DNA of 25,098 nt from Roseiflexaceae bacterium UBA965 (lineage in GTDB: Bacteria > Chloroflexota > Chloroflexia > Chloroflexales > Roseiflexaceae): assembly GCA_002292925.1 (NCBI GenBank), contig DBCF01000108.1, positions 1 to 25,098 on the forward strand, read 5' to 3'. This document shows positions 1 to 10,800 of the stretch, piece by piece. Position 1 is the first letter of the stretch, and each line of letters starts with the position of its first letter. The notes under the pieces were generated by a model. That model saw nothing but the letters and a program-made list of their open reading frames with translations. It was not told where the DNA came from and did not search any database. The translations under genes and the position numbers were made by a program.

Positions 1-16
1 GGTGCGGGTGGCGTGG

Positions 17-235
17 CTACGGGGTTTGCGGTGGTTGGGGATCTTTTGGCGATGCACCGCGGCGAGCGCGAGCCCGCCAAATAAGTGCACCAGTAATCGC
101 CAAGGCACCCAGCGGCATCAATAACCACGGGAACTCGAAGTGGAAGCGGATGCTGAGGGTGTACATGATGCCGCTAATAATCAATAAACTGAAAAAAAAC
201 GTCGCCACACTGGCTTCGATTTGATTGGATGTCAT
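17..235 (-). CDS. small two-helix membrane protein, unknown function
   Basis: A 72-residue protein with two hydrophobic stretches, roughly residues 12-30 (FFFSLLIISGIMYTLSI) and 36-53 (PWLLMPLGALAITGALIW). The tail is basic then proline-rich (RARARRG...PQPPQTP), which suggests both ends lie in the cytoplasm. I chose the ATG at 233-235 because AGGGAGAA lies about 6 bases upstream (241-248). An in-frame GTG at 257-259 would add eight residues but has no ribosome site and lies inside an inverted repeat. The stop is TAG at 17-19. The gene is divergent from the NTPase gene at 323. I do not recognise the family and see no catalytic motif. The good ribosome site and perfect -10 box argue that it is a real gene. 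Confidence 0.6.
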   Translation of the reverse strand: MTSNQIEASVATFFFSLLIISGIMYTLSIRFHFEFPWLLMPLGALAITGALIWRARARRGASPKDPQPPQTP

Positions 236-244
236 CACGATTCT

Positions 245-279
245 CCCTGTGTATGCCACGACCTGTGGCGTACACAGGG
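245..279. repeat. inverted repeat, 15-bp arms, in divergent promoter region
   Basis: The left arm is 245-259 (CCCTGTGTATGCCAC) and the right arm 265-279 (GTGGCGTACACAGGG), with a 5-base spacer and one mismatch. It lies between the minus-strand -10 box (281-286) and the start codon (235) and overlaps that gene's ribosome-binding site (241-248). It could be a repressor operator over the transcription start or a leader hairpin hiding the ribosome site. It is not a terminator, because no T-tract follows on either strand. Confidence 0.6.
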
Positions 280-280
280 T

Positions 281-286
281 ATTATA
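281..286 (-). promoter_or_regulatory. -10 box for the small membrane protein
   Basis: On the minus strand this reads TATAAT, a perfect sigma-70 -10 hexamer. It predicts a start near 274 and a leader of about 40 bases. No convincing -35 hexamer sits 16-18 bases upstream (304-309 reads CGTCTG on the minus strand), so the promoter may be weak or activator-dependent. The same bases read TATTAT at 280-285 on the plus strand and could also serve the gene at 323. Confidence 0.45.
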
Positions 287-322
287 GCGTACAATTTTGT
301 TGTCAGACGCTTTGCATGATGG

Positions 323-1234
323 ATGTTGTCAATGCCACCATTTGCTCTCGAAATGCTCCGCACCCATGAATATTTCGTGGGGCGCTGGAGTGAACTCAAC
401 CAGCTCTGTCAAGTTCTCGAGCAACGCACACCGGCGTTGTTGATTGGGGCGCGTCAGAGTGGGCGGTCGTCGTTGCTCTATCACTTTGTGCATGCTGCTG
501 GGGCGCTATTTGACCACGATACCATGCGGGCCTACTACATCGACCTCGCCGACTTCCCCGACATTGCCGCAGTGCGTGCCACCGTAGCCGCTGCCTTTAC
601 CCAACAACCGGCGTATTGGCAACGGGCGTTACTTGAATTGCCGGCGCCACCGTTGTTGGCGTTTGATAATTGTGATGCGCCCCAACTGGCCGACACCATC
701 GATATCTGGTGGCAAGAACTCTTGCCGGCAGTGCGCCAAGGCCAATTACGCTGTGTGGCGGTGGCGCAGACCCTGCCCCTCACCACCATGCCGTGGCAGA
801 CGGTGCCGATGCGGGCCGTCGATGGCACAATGCTGACGGACATAGTCGAGACCCAATTAGGTGATACGGGGTCGCGGCTCGACCGTGATGCGCATATTTT
901 TTTGTTGAAAACTAGTCGCGGCAATGTAGGGCATCTGATGGCGGGATTGCGCTTGTGGTACCACCACCAGCAGCACCCCCAGTTTGATTGGCGCGCCGCC
1001 TATACCCAGCTCCCCGCCGCCACCACAGATGCGGCGGCAGCGGTGCTGGTGGCTGATGCCGGTGAATGGATGGAAGTCGAAGAAATTGACTCCAGCACAA
1101 ACTATGGCACGAGCGCGATAAATGTACCTACATCAGCACCAGCGCCCGCACTCGAATTCCCCACCATCCTCGTGGTGATTGCCATCCTTTGTCTGCTGGC
1201 GTTGCTGTGGTGGTGGGTGCAACGCATGAGTTAA
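323..1234 (+). CDS. tail-anchored STAND/AAA-like P-loop NTPase
   Basis: A 303-residue protein. It opens with the YFVGRWSEL signature (residues 17-25) that precedes the P-loop in AAA_16/nSTAND-type NTPases. The Walker A loop is GARQSGRSS (42-50), with Arg48 where Lys is canonical. Walker B is LLAFDN (111-116), with Asn at the usual glutamate position. A lid-type motif, SRGNVGHL, follows at about 194-201. After an acidic, low-complexity linker comes one C-terminal membrane helix (about 281-299) ending in QRMS, so the NTPase domain should face the cytoplasm. STAND NTPases are usually signalling switches with an effector or repeat domain, but none is visible here. The ATG at 323 has only a weak GATGG upstream; in-frame ATGs at 332 and 350 are alternatives. 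It is divergent from the small membrane protein and upstream of the giant genes, but the 567-base gap argues against shared transcription. Confidence 0.85.
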   Translation: MLSMPPFALEMLRTHEYFVGRWSELNQLCQVLEQRTPALLIGARQSGRSSLLYHFVHAAGALFDHDTMRAYYIDLADFPDIAAVRATVAAAFTQQPAYWQRALLELPAPPLLAFDNCDAPQLADTIDIWWQELLPAVRQGQLRCVAVAQTLPLTTMPWQTVPMRAVDGTMLTDIVETQLGDTGSRLDRDAHIFLLKTSRGNVGHLMAGLRLWYHHQQHPQFDWRAAYTQLPAATTDAAAAVLVADAGEWMEVEEIDSSTNYGTSAINVPTSAPAPALEFPTILVVIAILCLLALLWWWVQRMS

Positions 1235-1396
1235 TGTGCGCGGTACCCACATCTGGTACAGCGGATGTGCTGAAAATAAACGTACAAATTAGTTTGTATA
1301 CAAGTAAATAATTGATATTTATATGGTGAAAATGCAAATTAATCAATTTTTTTCATGAATATAGACAAAATTTGTATTTTTTGAAAATAATTATTT

Positions 1397-1408
1397 ATTG
1401 TCGACAAT
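1397..1408. promoter_or_regulatory. 12-bp perfect palindrome, possible operator
   Basis: ATTGTCGACAAT is a perfect 12-bp palindrome in AT-rich non-coding DNA, about 340 bases upstream of the main promoter. A dimeric regulator could bind it, but the distance makes direct control of the 1742 promoter uncertain. I do not recognise it as the site of a named regulator. Confidence 0.25.
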
Positions 1409-1461
1409 CCGATTGTAATAGCATCAATTTTATTAAATGCATAAATTAACTAAGGATTTTT

Positions 1462-1581
1462 ATGCAAACGCTAAACGCCAAAAATACTCATTCCTTCATC
1501 CGATTGCGTAAAAAATGGGAGAATGAATGTTTGTATAAATACTTTGCACATACAAACCAAATCAGTAACGTGCAACTATGA
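1462..1581 (+). CDS. possible 39-residue micro-ORF
   Basis: The ORF begins MQTLNAKNTHSFIRLRKKWE and ends NQISNVQL before TGA at 1579-1581. TAAGGA lies 5 bases before the ATG, a better ribosome site than those of the larger neighbouring genes. The product is basic in the middle, has one cysteine and no membrane segment. I recognise no homologue. It may be a genuine small peptide, a decayed gene remnant or a chance ORF; AT-rich spacers rarely stay open by chance, but 39 codons is short. Confidence 0.25.
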   Translation: MQTLNAKNTHSFIRLRKKWENECLYKYFAHTNQISNVQL

Positions 1582-1705
1582 TGTGGGGGTATAGGAGTAA
1601 ATGTATTGACAATTATATGTAGGTATAGACTTATTTTACGCTATATTATCCTAGTAAAATGAAAGAATAACCGCACATATTATTAGTGGGAATCGACGTC
1701 TTTTG

Positions 1706-1711
1706 TATAAT
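1706..1711 (+). promoter_or_regulatory. secondary -10 box upstream of the giant gene
   Basis: TATAAT is a perfect -10 hexamer preceded by TTTG. The position 17 bases upstream (1683-1688, TTAGTG) matches the -35 consensus poorly. If used, transcription would start near 1718 and give a leader of about 85 bases running through the stronger promoter at 1742-1770. Confidence 0.3.
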
Positions 1712-1741
1712 GATAGTTAACTGTTTAGTAATAGTAAATGA

Positions 1742-1770
1742 TTGACAACGTAATGATTAATATTTAGAAT
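1742..1770 (+). promoter_or_regulatory. sigma-70 promoter of the giant surface-protein genes
   Basis: TTGACA (1742-1747), exactly 17 bases, then TAGAAT (1765-1770): a perfect -35 and a one-mismatch -10 at ideal spacing. The predicted start is near 1777, leaving a leader of about 25 bases that ends in TGAGAA (1792-1797) a few bases before the ATG at 1802. It should drive both giant genes, which are 5 bases apart with no terminator between them. Confidence 0.7.
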
Positions 1771-1801
1771 TAATCCAGAGAAGAATTAACGTGAGAATAA
1801 T

Positions 1802-4800
1802 ATGCCAAAATTTCATTTTCGCATTGCATGGCTATATTTGGCTATATTGATAATCGTAACGATTATCGGCTACACCCTCGTTAATATTGTAAACAATTTA
1901 TCTCCTGCCAGCCAGGCCAAAAATGCCTGGGAAATGGCAAAACTGAGCGGCAGTTATTCGTTTCGCACTGACATTGATCAGCGTACTGCGCCGGTACCAA
2001 ATATTGGGAATTATGGTCGTCCTGCGCAACACACGCAATTACGCATCGAGGGGCGGACAGACGAAGCGACGCAATCTGCAGAATTAACCTTGACCAACAT
2101 CACGCCTACCGGCGAATCGCGTATGTATATCCGTCGGGTGCATGGTCGTACCTATGTTATGCGTGACGATGGAACGTGGCAACCTGCATCCGCTGATGCG
2201 CTCGTTGGGCAATTAAGTGGGTTGACCTATTTGGCAGGCATGAAGGATGTGCGCTTACAAGGGGCCGTCGGATATGTATTTGACTTTGATGGGAAAGCAT
2301 TTACCGATCATATTCAACGCTTGCTCCATATGGATGCACTGCACGGCATTACCTACAACGATCAAACATATCAGGCAGCTCAGTCCGAACAATTGCGGTT
2401 GAGTAGTGGCAATGGTCAACTAAACATTGATTCTCAAGGACTGCCCAAGCAATTGGTGCTCCAACTGCTCTTACCGCAAACGGCACGTGAGACGGCGACG
2501 AATCTTGATATTCGCATGGAGTTTTTTGGATATGCACGGACGGGCCTCGAGCTCCGGGCATTATGGAATCAGCCATTGTTTGTGTTGAGTCGGTATGTGG
2601 GCATCGATGCATCTAGCTTGCGGAGCTGGCTGATGGTGGCGTTGAGTTTGGCCGCATTATTGCTCTTGATTTCCATTATTCAGCTGTTTGGGCGGCGGAT
2701 GTATTTGCCGATTACCATGCTGGTGGTGGCGATGACTATTTATCAGCCATTTAGCAATATCCCCGTGACACAGGCTACAACGACATCATCCAACCATCCC
2801 ACAACCCCGCCGACCCCACCGAGCAAACCAAGAGTGTTTAACCCGTTAGTGGCACCACTGAATCAGCCTATGGGCATCATGCTCCCGGCTGCGGGGGTAA
2901 CGAGCCCGAGTAACATGCGGGTCGTCCCTGCGGGGAGATTGCGTGTGGTTGAAGCTGGGACAAATACTGATTGTAGTGCGCTGGTTGAAGACGATAAAAC
3001 TGCTGATACTGATAGTGATGGTCTCACCAACGATCAAGAGTGTATCTATGGCACATCGCTTACACGCTCCGACACTGATAATGATAATCTGAATGACCTG
3101 CAAGAAATCCGGCTAGGAACGCAACCTACCCAACTAGATACCGATAATGACGGGCTGTCAGACTCTATAGAAGTCACCGCCCCAACCACTATTGACGGGA
3201 ATGCCTATTATTCATCACCATTTGTAAATGACACCAATAACGATGGATTTAGTGATGGGGTTGAATGTGCAGAACGATTAAAAAGCGCGACCCCAACTGC
3301 AGCGTGTTATGACACTGATAGCGACAAAATCCCCAACTTCCTTGATAACGACGACGACAATGATGGCGTACCCGATAATACTGATTTGACCCCGCTCAAC
3401 AACAGCACCACCGTGTTTGGCGATGCCAATCCATATGGTTTGGTCATCAATGGGTTGCCGGCCAACAACAAACCGGTGACGCTGGAGCTACAAATCCGAC
3501 CCACTGATGCAAAATTACTCTATGCCAATAATGCGATTTTGGACTGGCCAAGCAACGATAAAAACGGGCGTATCCAACGGACAACCGATACGACATTTGC
3601 GACCACGACCAGTACAGATATTGTGACTCCAACGGGGAGTATCAATCCGCTTGCAAACGACACTGCGTCGCAAAACGGCGATATCAAGGTCACCGCACTC
3701 CTCGAAATCCGGATTGATATTAGTAATGTGAGCAATGGTGATTACGGAAATTTGCCCGTATTACCATGTAAGTCGACCAATACGTGTGCGGCCGATCAAT
3801 CGCTTCGCCCGAGTTGGATTGACACTACCAAACTTGCCCCATATGGGATTAGTGTGGGGTGGAGTTATGATACTGAAGGTATATCAAAGACAACTGAATT
3901 GACGTTGAATGTGCCACTATCTACGGTTACTGATGATAGTGGTACGGCAGTCGCCTATAACGCCATCATGTATTATGCCAATAATCATGTGTGGGGCACT
4001 TCACATAAATATCGTTTGCAATGGCTTATTTCGTCGCTGCAAAATCAATGTACCGAAACAGATGCGGCTTGTGATGAGAGTAACCGCGCAGAAAAAATAA
4101 GCCGGGTGCATTCATACTATAGCGATTGGAAGCTTGCGGGGATTACAGCGACCGAACAAAGTGGCGTAGATGCTGCAATTATCTACGAAGACACGAGTAA
4201 ATCTGGCGTAATTGATGCCCAGAAGCGCCGTTTGAGCATTGCCCAAATCACTAAAGCATTGCAAATGCATTATCTCAATACGCCCTATTTAAATGTGACT
4301 GATAGTAACCCGCAGAAATCAATTGTGGGAATATTTAATAATAATGCCAATACAAACACGTATGGTATCGATGGTACTGCCACGAAAGTATATACGACGA
4401 GTTACCCCACGGATAAAGACTTTATCAAAATCTTGGCAGAAGTGCCCAAACTCCTCAATGCGAATTTGTGTGCAACAAATAATCAAGTCAACTGTAGCAA
4501 TGTGAATGGCGTCAATACGCCCAATACGACGGCCATGACTGCATGTCAAAACAATACCTCGGTGATTTGTCGCCCCGGTATGATTGTGATGAACGAAGTG
4601 CGCAGCCGGCAGGCAACATTCGATAATGCCACCACACAGTTGGCGTTTTCGAGTGATATTGTTGTTGGCGCGTCACGCATGTTTTATGGTCAGATGTTTA
4701 CGGTGAGTGCTGGGCAGTGGCAGGCCTTTAGCCAGAGTGATTTGGTGAGCGAAATTGCCATTGCAGAGGCAAATATCCCGGCGCCAACGGTATCTCCTGA

Positions 4801-7800
4801 CGCAACGCTCACATTGCCAGAATGGCAAACCTATTTCCGATTATTTATTCAGAGTTATATTGCTTCGTTTGCTCAGACCAATGTTGCCCTGTTTATGCAG
4901 GGTACTGCGGACGCCCTCGCAAATAAACCACCAGGTACTGAGGTAATCCCGCTCAATGCAACGTGGAACAACGAAATTGTGCAGTTGTGGAGTATGTGGG
5001 GATCGATTATCGAACAAAGTACGAATGATGACCCTGAAAATCAAGCGCAAATTGATGATACTGGTTATGCATCAAATAGCGTATCCAAACTCGCGGATAT
5101 CATGAAAACTGTTGCTGAGTTTAATGTTGAGGCAGAAAACTCATTTGGGGCAAACAGTTCAACGGCGATTGCCGGGTTAGGGATAGCGGTGGCGATGGCC
5201 TCGCTGGCTATTTCGATTGCGCAACTGAGTGGGTCATTGACATCGGATGAAGACACGCTCATTATCAACAATACTTTGGGGGGAGTTAGTCTGGTATTGG
5301 GGATTGTGGCACTCGTGCAAGCTGTAAATGAGTTTCGTGCCGTGACCACTGTTGCGACTACGGCAAGTACTGCTGCCACCACCGCGGCTACCACGGCTAC
5401 GGCGGTGAATGGTGCGGCAAAAACCACCACCACCTTAGCGAAATTTGCCAAGGCGTGTGCAATTGTGGGGGCTATCATCGCTGTTGCGGCGACATGGGTG
5501 GTCGCAGGATTTGCGATTGCCAATGCCAAATTTGCCTATCAAATTGTGAATGCCGTCGCATCGGCAATTGGCATGACGATTGCAATCGTCGTATTAGCCG
5601 TGATTAGTTTTATTCCGGTAATTGGCCAGGTGATTGCAGCGGTTGTGGCGGTGCTCGATGGTATTGCGGCCATTGCCTGTGCAAATTTATCGACACGCCA
5701 GCTACGGAGCACTGCTGCCCAATGGTTATGTGGCGGGATTACTGGACTCCTCGCTAACTTCTTTACGTTCTCCAAAACATCAGTACTGGTTGATTCAGAC
5801 GACATATATTCGCATTATCGCAAAATTGATGACAATTCAGCGCTCCAACATAAAATACAAGGATACGTAAAGGATAATGCCTTTGACTATACGCTGAAAG
5901 TTACCGATCACATCGAAAAAATGCCCTTTCCGGCTGCCTGGCAAGCGCTGTTTTTCTTTTGGCAATGGAACGATGATATCCGAAAAACATCATATCGCTA
6001 TGCATTGGGAACAAGTGATGTCGATTTGCGTGGTTCATTTGATGTAGGTAGCGACTTTAACAATTGGGTTGCAGATAATGACACAATCGTTACTGATGAC
6101 GAAACCTATACCTATACCTATAAAAAAGATGTTAATTTATTGGTGCGTCAACCATTTGCGACAACAGGCATCAATCAAAAATTACCAGATTTATATCTTT
6201 CGAAAGCCTATAAAGTACGTCAGCAGGTTTGCTTTACCATCCCGCTTGTGTTGATATTTATTTTCATTCCGATTCCAGTCTGTTATTTACGCACGCACGA
6301 TGCCAAAGAAGATGGACTCGCGGTATATCAGTCAGATAGTGTGATTAATGACATTTTCCCGACGACCATGGATGGCTTTATGACGATGAAGCCAGGCGTG
6401 GCGACGGGACGGTATACCTTTGCTTGGAATGATACTGCGAATTCCATCAAATTCCCTGATTTTGTTGATGCCGATAATGATGGTTTGACTGCCGCAACCG
6501 AAGTCGGTTTGGAAAGTAATGATAGTAAATTTGATACCGATGGTGACGGGATTAGTGATAATCGCGAAAAATTACTCCAGACCTCACTGAAATATGACGA
6601 TACTGATGGGGATGGCTTGAATGACTATCAAGAATTGCAATATGGCACTGACCAAAACAAAACCGATACCGATGGTGATGGGTTGCGTGATGGTGAAGAA
6701 ATTGTCCGTGTCGAATGTACATCTGTGGGGCTGAATTGTCATCGGGTGGGTGGCTGGGATGTGACCTACTTCATTGAAAACCGTGGTACACCCCAAGCAA
6801 ATCCCTTGGTGACGTGGGTGCAATCAGATCCCCTCAATCCGGATGCCGATAGTGATGGGCTCATCGATTTGCGTGAGCGGATTCTCGGGACGAGCCCTTT
6901 TGCCAAAAACAGTGCCGATATCGTGGGATTCGAAGATGTCAAAATTCACGATGCCTTAGCACCGCAGATGTTGTTGAATTTCGAAGACTCCACCGGTTCT
7001 CGCCTGATTACCACGGCAAATGGCACTGATAATGCGCCGGTGAGTTGTAGTAATAATATAACGGTAGCGGCTGATACCATCGATAGTCGGACGACCAATG
7101 CTGCCATCTTTGGGACTGGTGGCTGTGTGGTGACCAATAGTGCACCTGTGACACAGTTTAGTGTGGCAATGTGGGTCAAGTCTGCCACGGCAAACAGTGA
7201 TTATTTCTTCCAATCCAATAATATCAATATTAATGTCAATGTGAATGCAGGAGCACCTCCATCACCGCGAGACAATACGGTGGTATTAACGAGCAGTGGC
7301 GTTTGGACGCATATTGCCGTGGTCTATTATGGTGATTTTTATATCATTTATCAAAACGGTGTTGAAACCACTCGTTTCCGTGCGGATGCATACAACACGC
7401 TCGGTGATATAACGATTGGTGCAAATGGGGTGAACCTCGACGATGTGGCGGTGTTTGGTACGGCACTTACCCCGAGTGAGGTATTGAGTGCCAAGCGGGC
7501 TGATTTGTATCAAGCGCGCAAAACAGATATGGTACTGCGTCCGGGAGATCGTATTAGTACGCGCACGACGATTAGAAATAAACTTCTTGGCCGCGATTTA
7601 CAAGGATTAGCCTTTTATTCGGTGATGGGCTCGCATACGCCGGTACCCAATAGCAACTTGCAAAGTTTTGCGGTAGCTGCCGATGCAACCACCCAATCAG
7701 AAACAACCTTCCTCGTGCCAGGGAGATTGTTGCCGGGCACGGGAAATAGTGTGTATGCCCAAGGGTGTGTGTTTTCAAATAATCTACTCTGTCTAAAACT

Positions 7801-10800
7801 CGACGATACGGTGGCAGGGACTGCCAAATCATTTAGTGATTTGTCTGCCAATGGCTATACCATTCGCTGTGATAGTGCCTATTCCGGCAGTACCACTTGT
7901 CCTGTTTTGAGCAATGGCGCATGGGATTTTCCGACAAATACCACCGCAAAATTACAATTACCCACGTCAATTACCCAAGAGTTATCAAGTCACGACTTTA
8001 GCGTGGGGATGTGGGTCAAGCTGACTGCCCGCCAGATAATTGAAACGCGGAGCTTGTTGAGTAGTACTGGTTTGCGATTGGGTTTGACCAATAATGTGCC
8101 GAGTTTTGGGGCGGCCAACACGTTGTCTGGCGCGACTGCAATTACTGATCAAGCGTGGCATCACCTGGCCTATCGCCTGCAAAACAATCGGCGTGCTATC
8201 TATGTCGATGGTATCCAAGTTGCCCGTGATAGCGTGGCAATTACGCCGGTGACGTTGTCAACGGAAAATCCGCTGTATCTCGGTGCTGATAGTAGCAATA
8301 ATCAAGCAGGTGCCTCGATCCGTGATGTGCAAATCTATGCGACGGCCTTGACAGACACGCAAATGGCGGCGTGGGGGCGTAATTGTGATGACCCCTTGCT
8401 GGTGACCTGTATCACCCCACAAAGTGAAACTGTTGATGCCTCGGTATATGGCGGCGACCAACAGCTTGGTGTGACATATGCCAATAATGCCCATACATTT
8501 ACTGCAGGATACGTCAACCTATTCAACAACCACAATTTCACATTGCTGGGGCAATTTACGGCGACGGATGCCTGTAACAATCAAACGGTGTTCTCTGCAA
8601 CAGCGAATGCAGGGCAACAACTAGCCATCACATACAGCCGCAAAGATGACCTGGCCTATAATCCATGCCTAGCTCAAGTGAGATATGCCAACTGGGTTAA
8701 AACGTTGTCTACGCCGTTGCTTGCCAATCATACCTATGTCATCGCACTCACCAATCAGGTTGACCAGAATGTAAAGGGTGCCATCTACGAAAGTACTAGT
8801 AGTACGCCAACGTCGACGTTCGATCATGCAGTGAGTTTGGCAACGGGGAATGTATTAACCAGCATCGTTGATCCCATCACCGTACCAGCCGGTGGACTCA
8901 GTCATGTCCGATTGTATGCAGACGCGATTGATGATACGACAGTGGCAGCCATGGCAGGGTATCTGCTGAACAATCAGCCGAGTACTGCCATGCAACAGCC
9001 GCCGCGGAGCGACACGTTGACGGTCCGGAGCGAGGCCCGGGCCAAGGTCATCCAGACTGATACAAACTTCGAACGTGATCCATTAGGGATTTCTAGTAAC
9101 TTCCAATTGGCGTTTGATGAGCCAGCGTTAGCAACGACCTTTCGAGACGTCATTTCCACAACCAAGCAGTTTAGTTGTGTTACTGCCACATGTCCGCTAT
9201 CGGGTGTGCCAGGGGTGACGGGCAATAGCCTGCTGTTTGTCAATACGGTGACAAATCAGTACGTGTCGAGTAATGATGCCCAGTTGGATTTTTTCAATAA
9301 AGATCTCACGATGGATTTTTGGATAAAACCACTAGCGTATGGTGCGGCACTCATCAATAATCAACGTCTTGAAGTGCTTATTGATGCGGATGGCTACATC
9401 AATCTCAAACATGCGTATTGGGAATTGCGTTCCATTAGTCAATCTACATTTCGTTGGCCGGATACCGCACTAAAAAGTGCCATACCGGTACCGCAGGGGC
9501 GATGGACGAGAGTGACGTTCAATATAGAAAAATCATATAAACAATCAAATGTTACTGAATCGATTGCGATTAATGGGGCAGATTCGACGACGCGTAACGT
9601 GGCGAGCAGTACATATACGAATAAATCACGTGATCGAGATTCAGAATTTTTGTTAATGAATCTCGGCTATGACTATCACGGATATATCGACAACGTGACG
9701 ATATCCAATGATATGGCGTCGCCGAGTGCGAGTAGTAGTCGCCCATTGACGGTGGCCCCTACCTGGGATTTACGGTTCGAAGATTACCTGTCCACCACCA
9801 GTATCATGACGGATAGCAAAGGTGTGACCAAATCAGTCACGCTTGGTTCCGTGATTTTGCCCGAAAACAATAGTACCCGTAGCGGGATTGCGCGCTATCA
9901 GGCGGCAGCATCGTGTATCGGGATTACGGCATTGCCATGGGCTGCCTGCCCGATTGTCGATGTGGTTGGTCTGGCGGGTTTGGCTACGACATTTAATGGC
10001 ACAAATACGCTACTCAAAGTGGCCAATCCGCAGTCAGTTATGGACAGTATCAAAAATGGTGGCACCGTACAGCTTATCCTCAAACCGCAAAACCAGGATA
10101 GTGTGGGGACGGTGCTGGCATATGGTGACTGGGCGAATGATGCCACGAACGGCCTGAAAGTCACCGTAGGTACCGACAGCAAAGTTACCGTGCGAATCGG
10201 GAGTAACAGCTATACGCCAGATACGGCGCTCGTGCCCACTTGGAATGTGATTTCGTTTAATTTTGGTGCAAGTGGCTTTACGTACTATCAAAACGGCAAT
10301 GAAGAAACAAACTTTACGTCTGCCAGTACGTCAATTACAAATAGTGTATCGTTTAGTACAAACGCCAGTTGGCAATTTTATTTGGGTGGCAATCCGAGTG
10401 CGACCAACGCTACGAGTAGTGCAAGTAATTTATTTAAAGGTGGTATAGACGACATCACCTTCTTCCCAGGGGTACTACCGAGTTATTTGATGTTTCAATC
10501 GGCACGCTTGCAATCGGCGTTGGGGATGGTCAAAAAAGAATTGGGGAGCTTTACTGTTGATGCTGATGCGCCGACTGCGGTCATTTCGAATCCGGAATAT
10601 GCATCTGCCAACGGCATGCAATTCTTGGTTGATACGAGTGATCCTACGTCGTTGATTGATGCGTTGACGGTCAATATCGTCAAATATACCGAACCAAGTT
10701 CGCGTGTGTTGCTTACGAGTGTGCCTATTTGTAATGAACAACCGGTGAATGACCCGCGCAATGTAACCTATTGTCCGTTTGAATCCAAAACTGTGGAAGG

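Larger units (their letters stand above)
1235..1801. other. AT-rich intergenic region
   Basis: This stretch is clearly richer in A+T than its surroundings. It holds a strong promoter near its right end (1742-1770), a second perfect -10 box (TATAAT, 1706-1711), a 12-bp palindrome (1397-1408), repeated TTTGTAT heptamers and a possible 39-codon ORF (1462-1581). A 6-bp stem with a 4-base loop (TACAAA-TTAG-TTTGTA, 1283-1298) lacks a T-tract. I see no RNA gene or convincing terminator for the NTPase gene. Confidence 0.6.

Noticed and set aside
1248..1269. Possible terminator stem (CACATC / GATGTG) after the NTPase gene
   Set aside because: Only 6 bp with a 10-base loop and no T-run downstream, too weak to call an intrinsic terminator.
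1606..1611. Perfect TTGACA in the intergenic region
   Set aside because: No -10-like hexamer stands 16-18 bases downstream (1629-1634 reads ACTTAT). The copy at 1742 has a proper partner.
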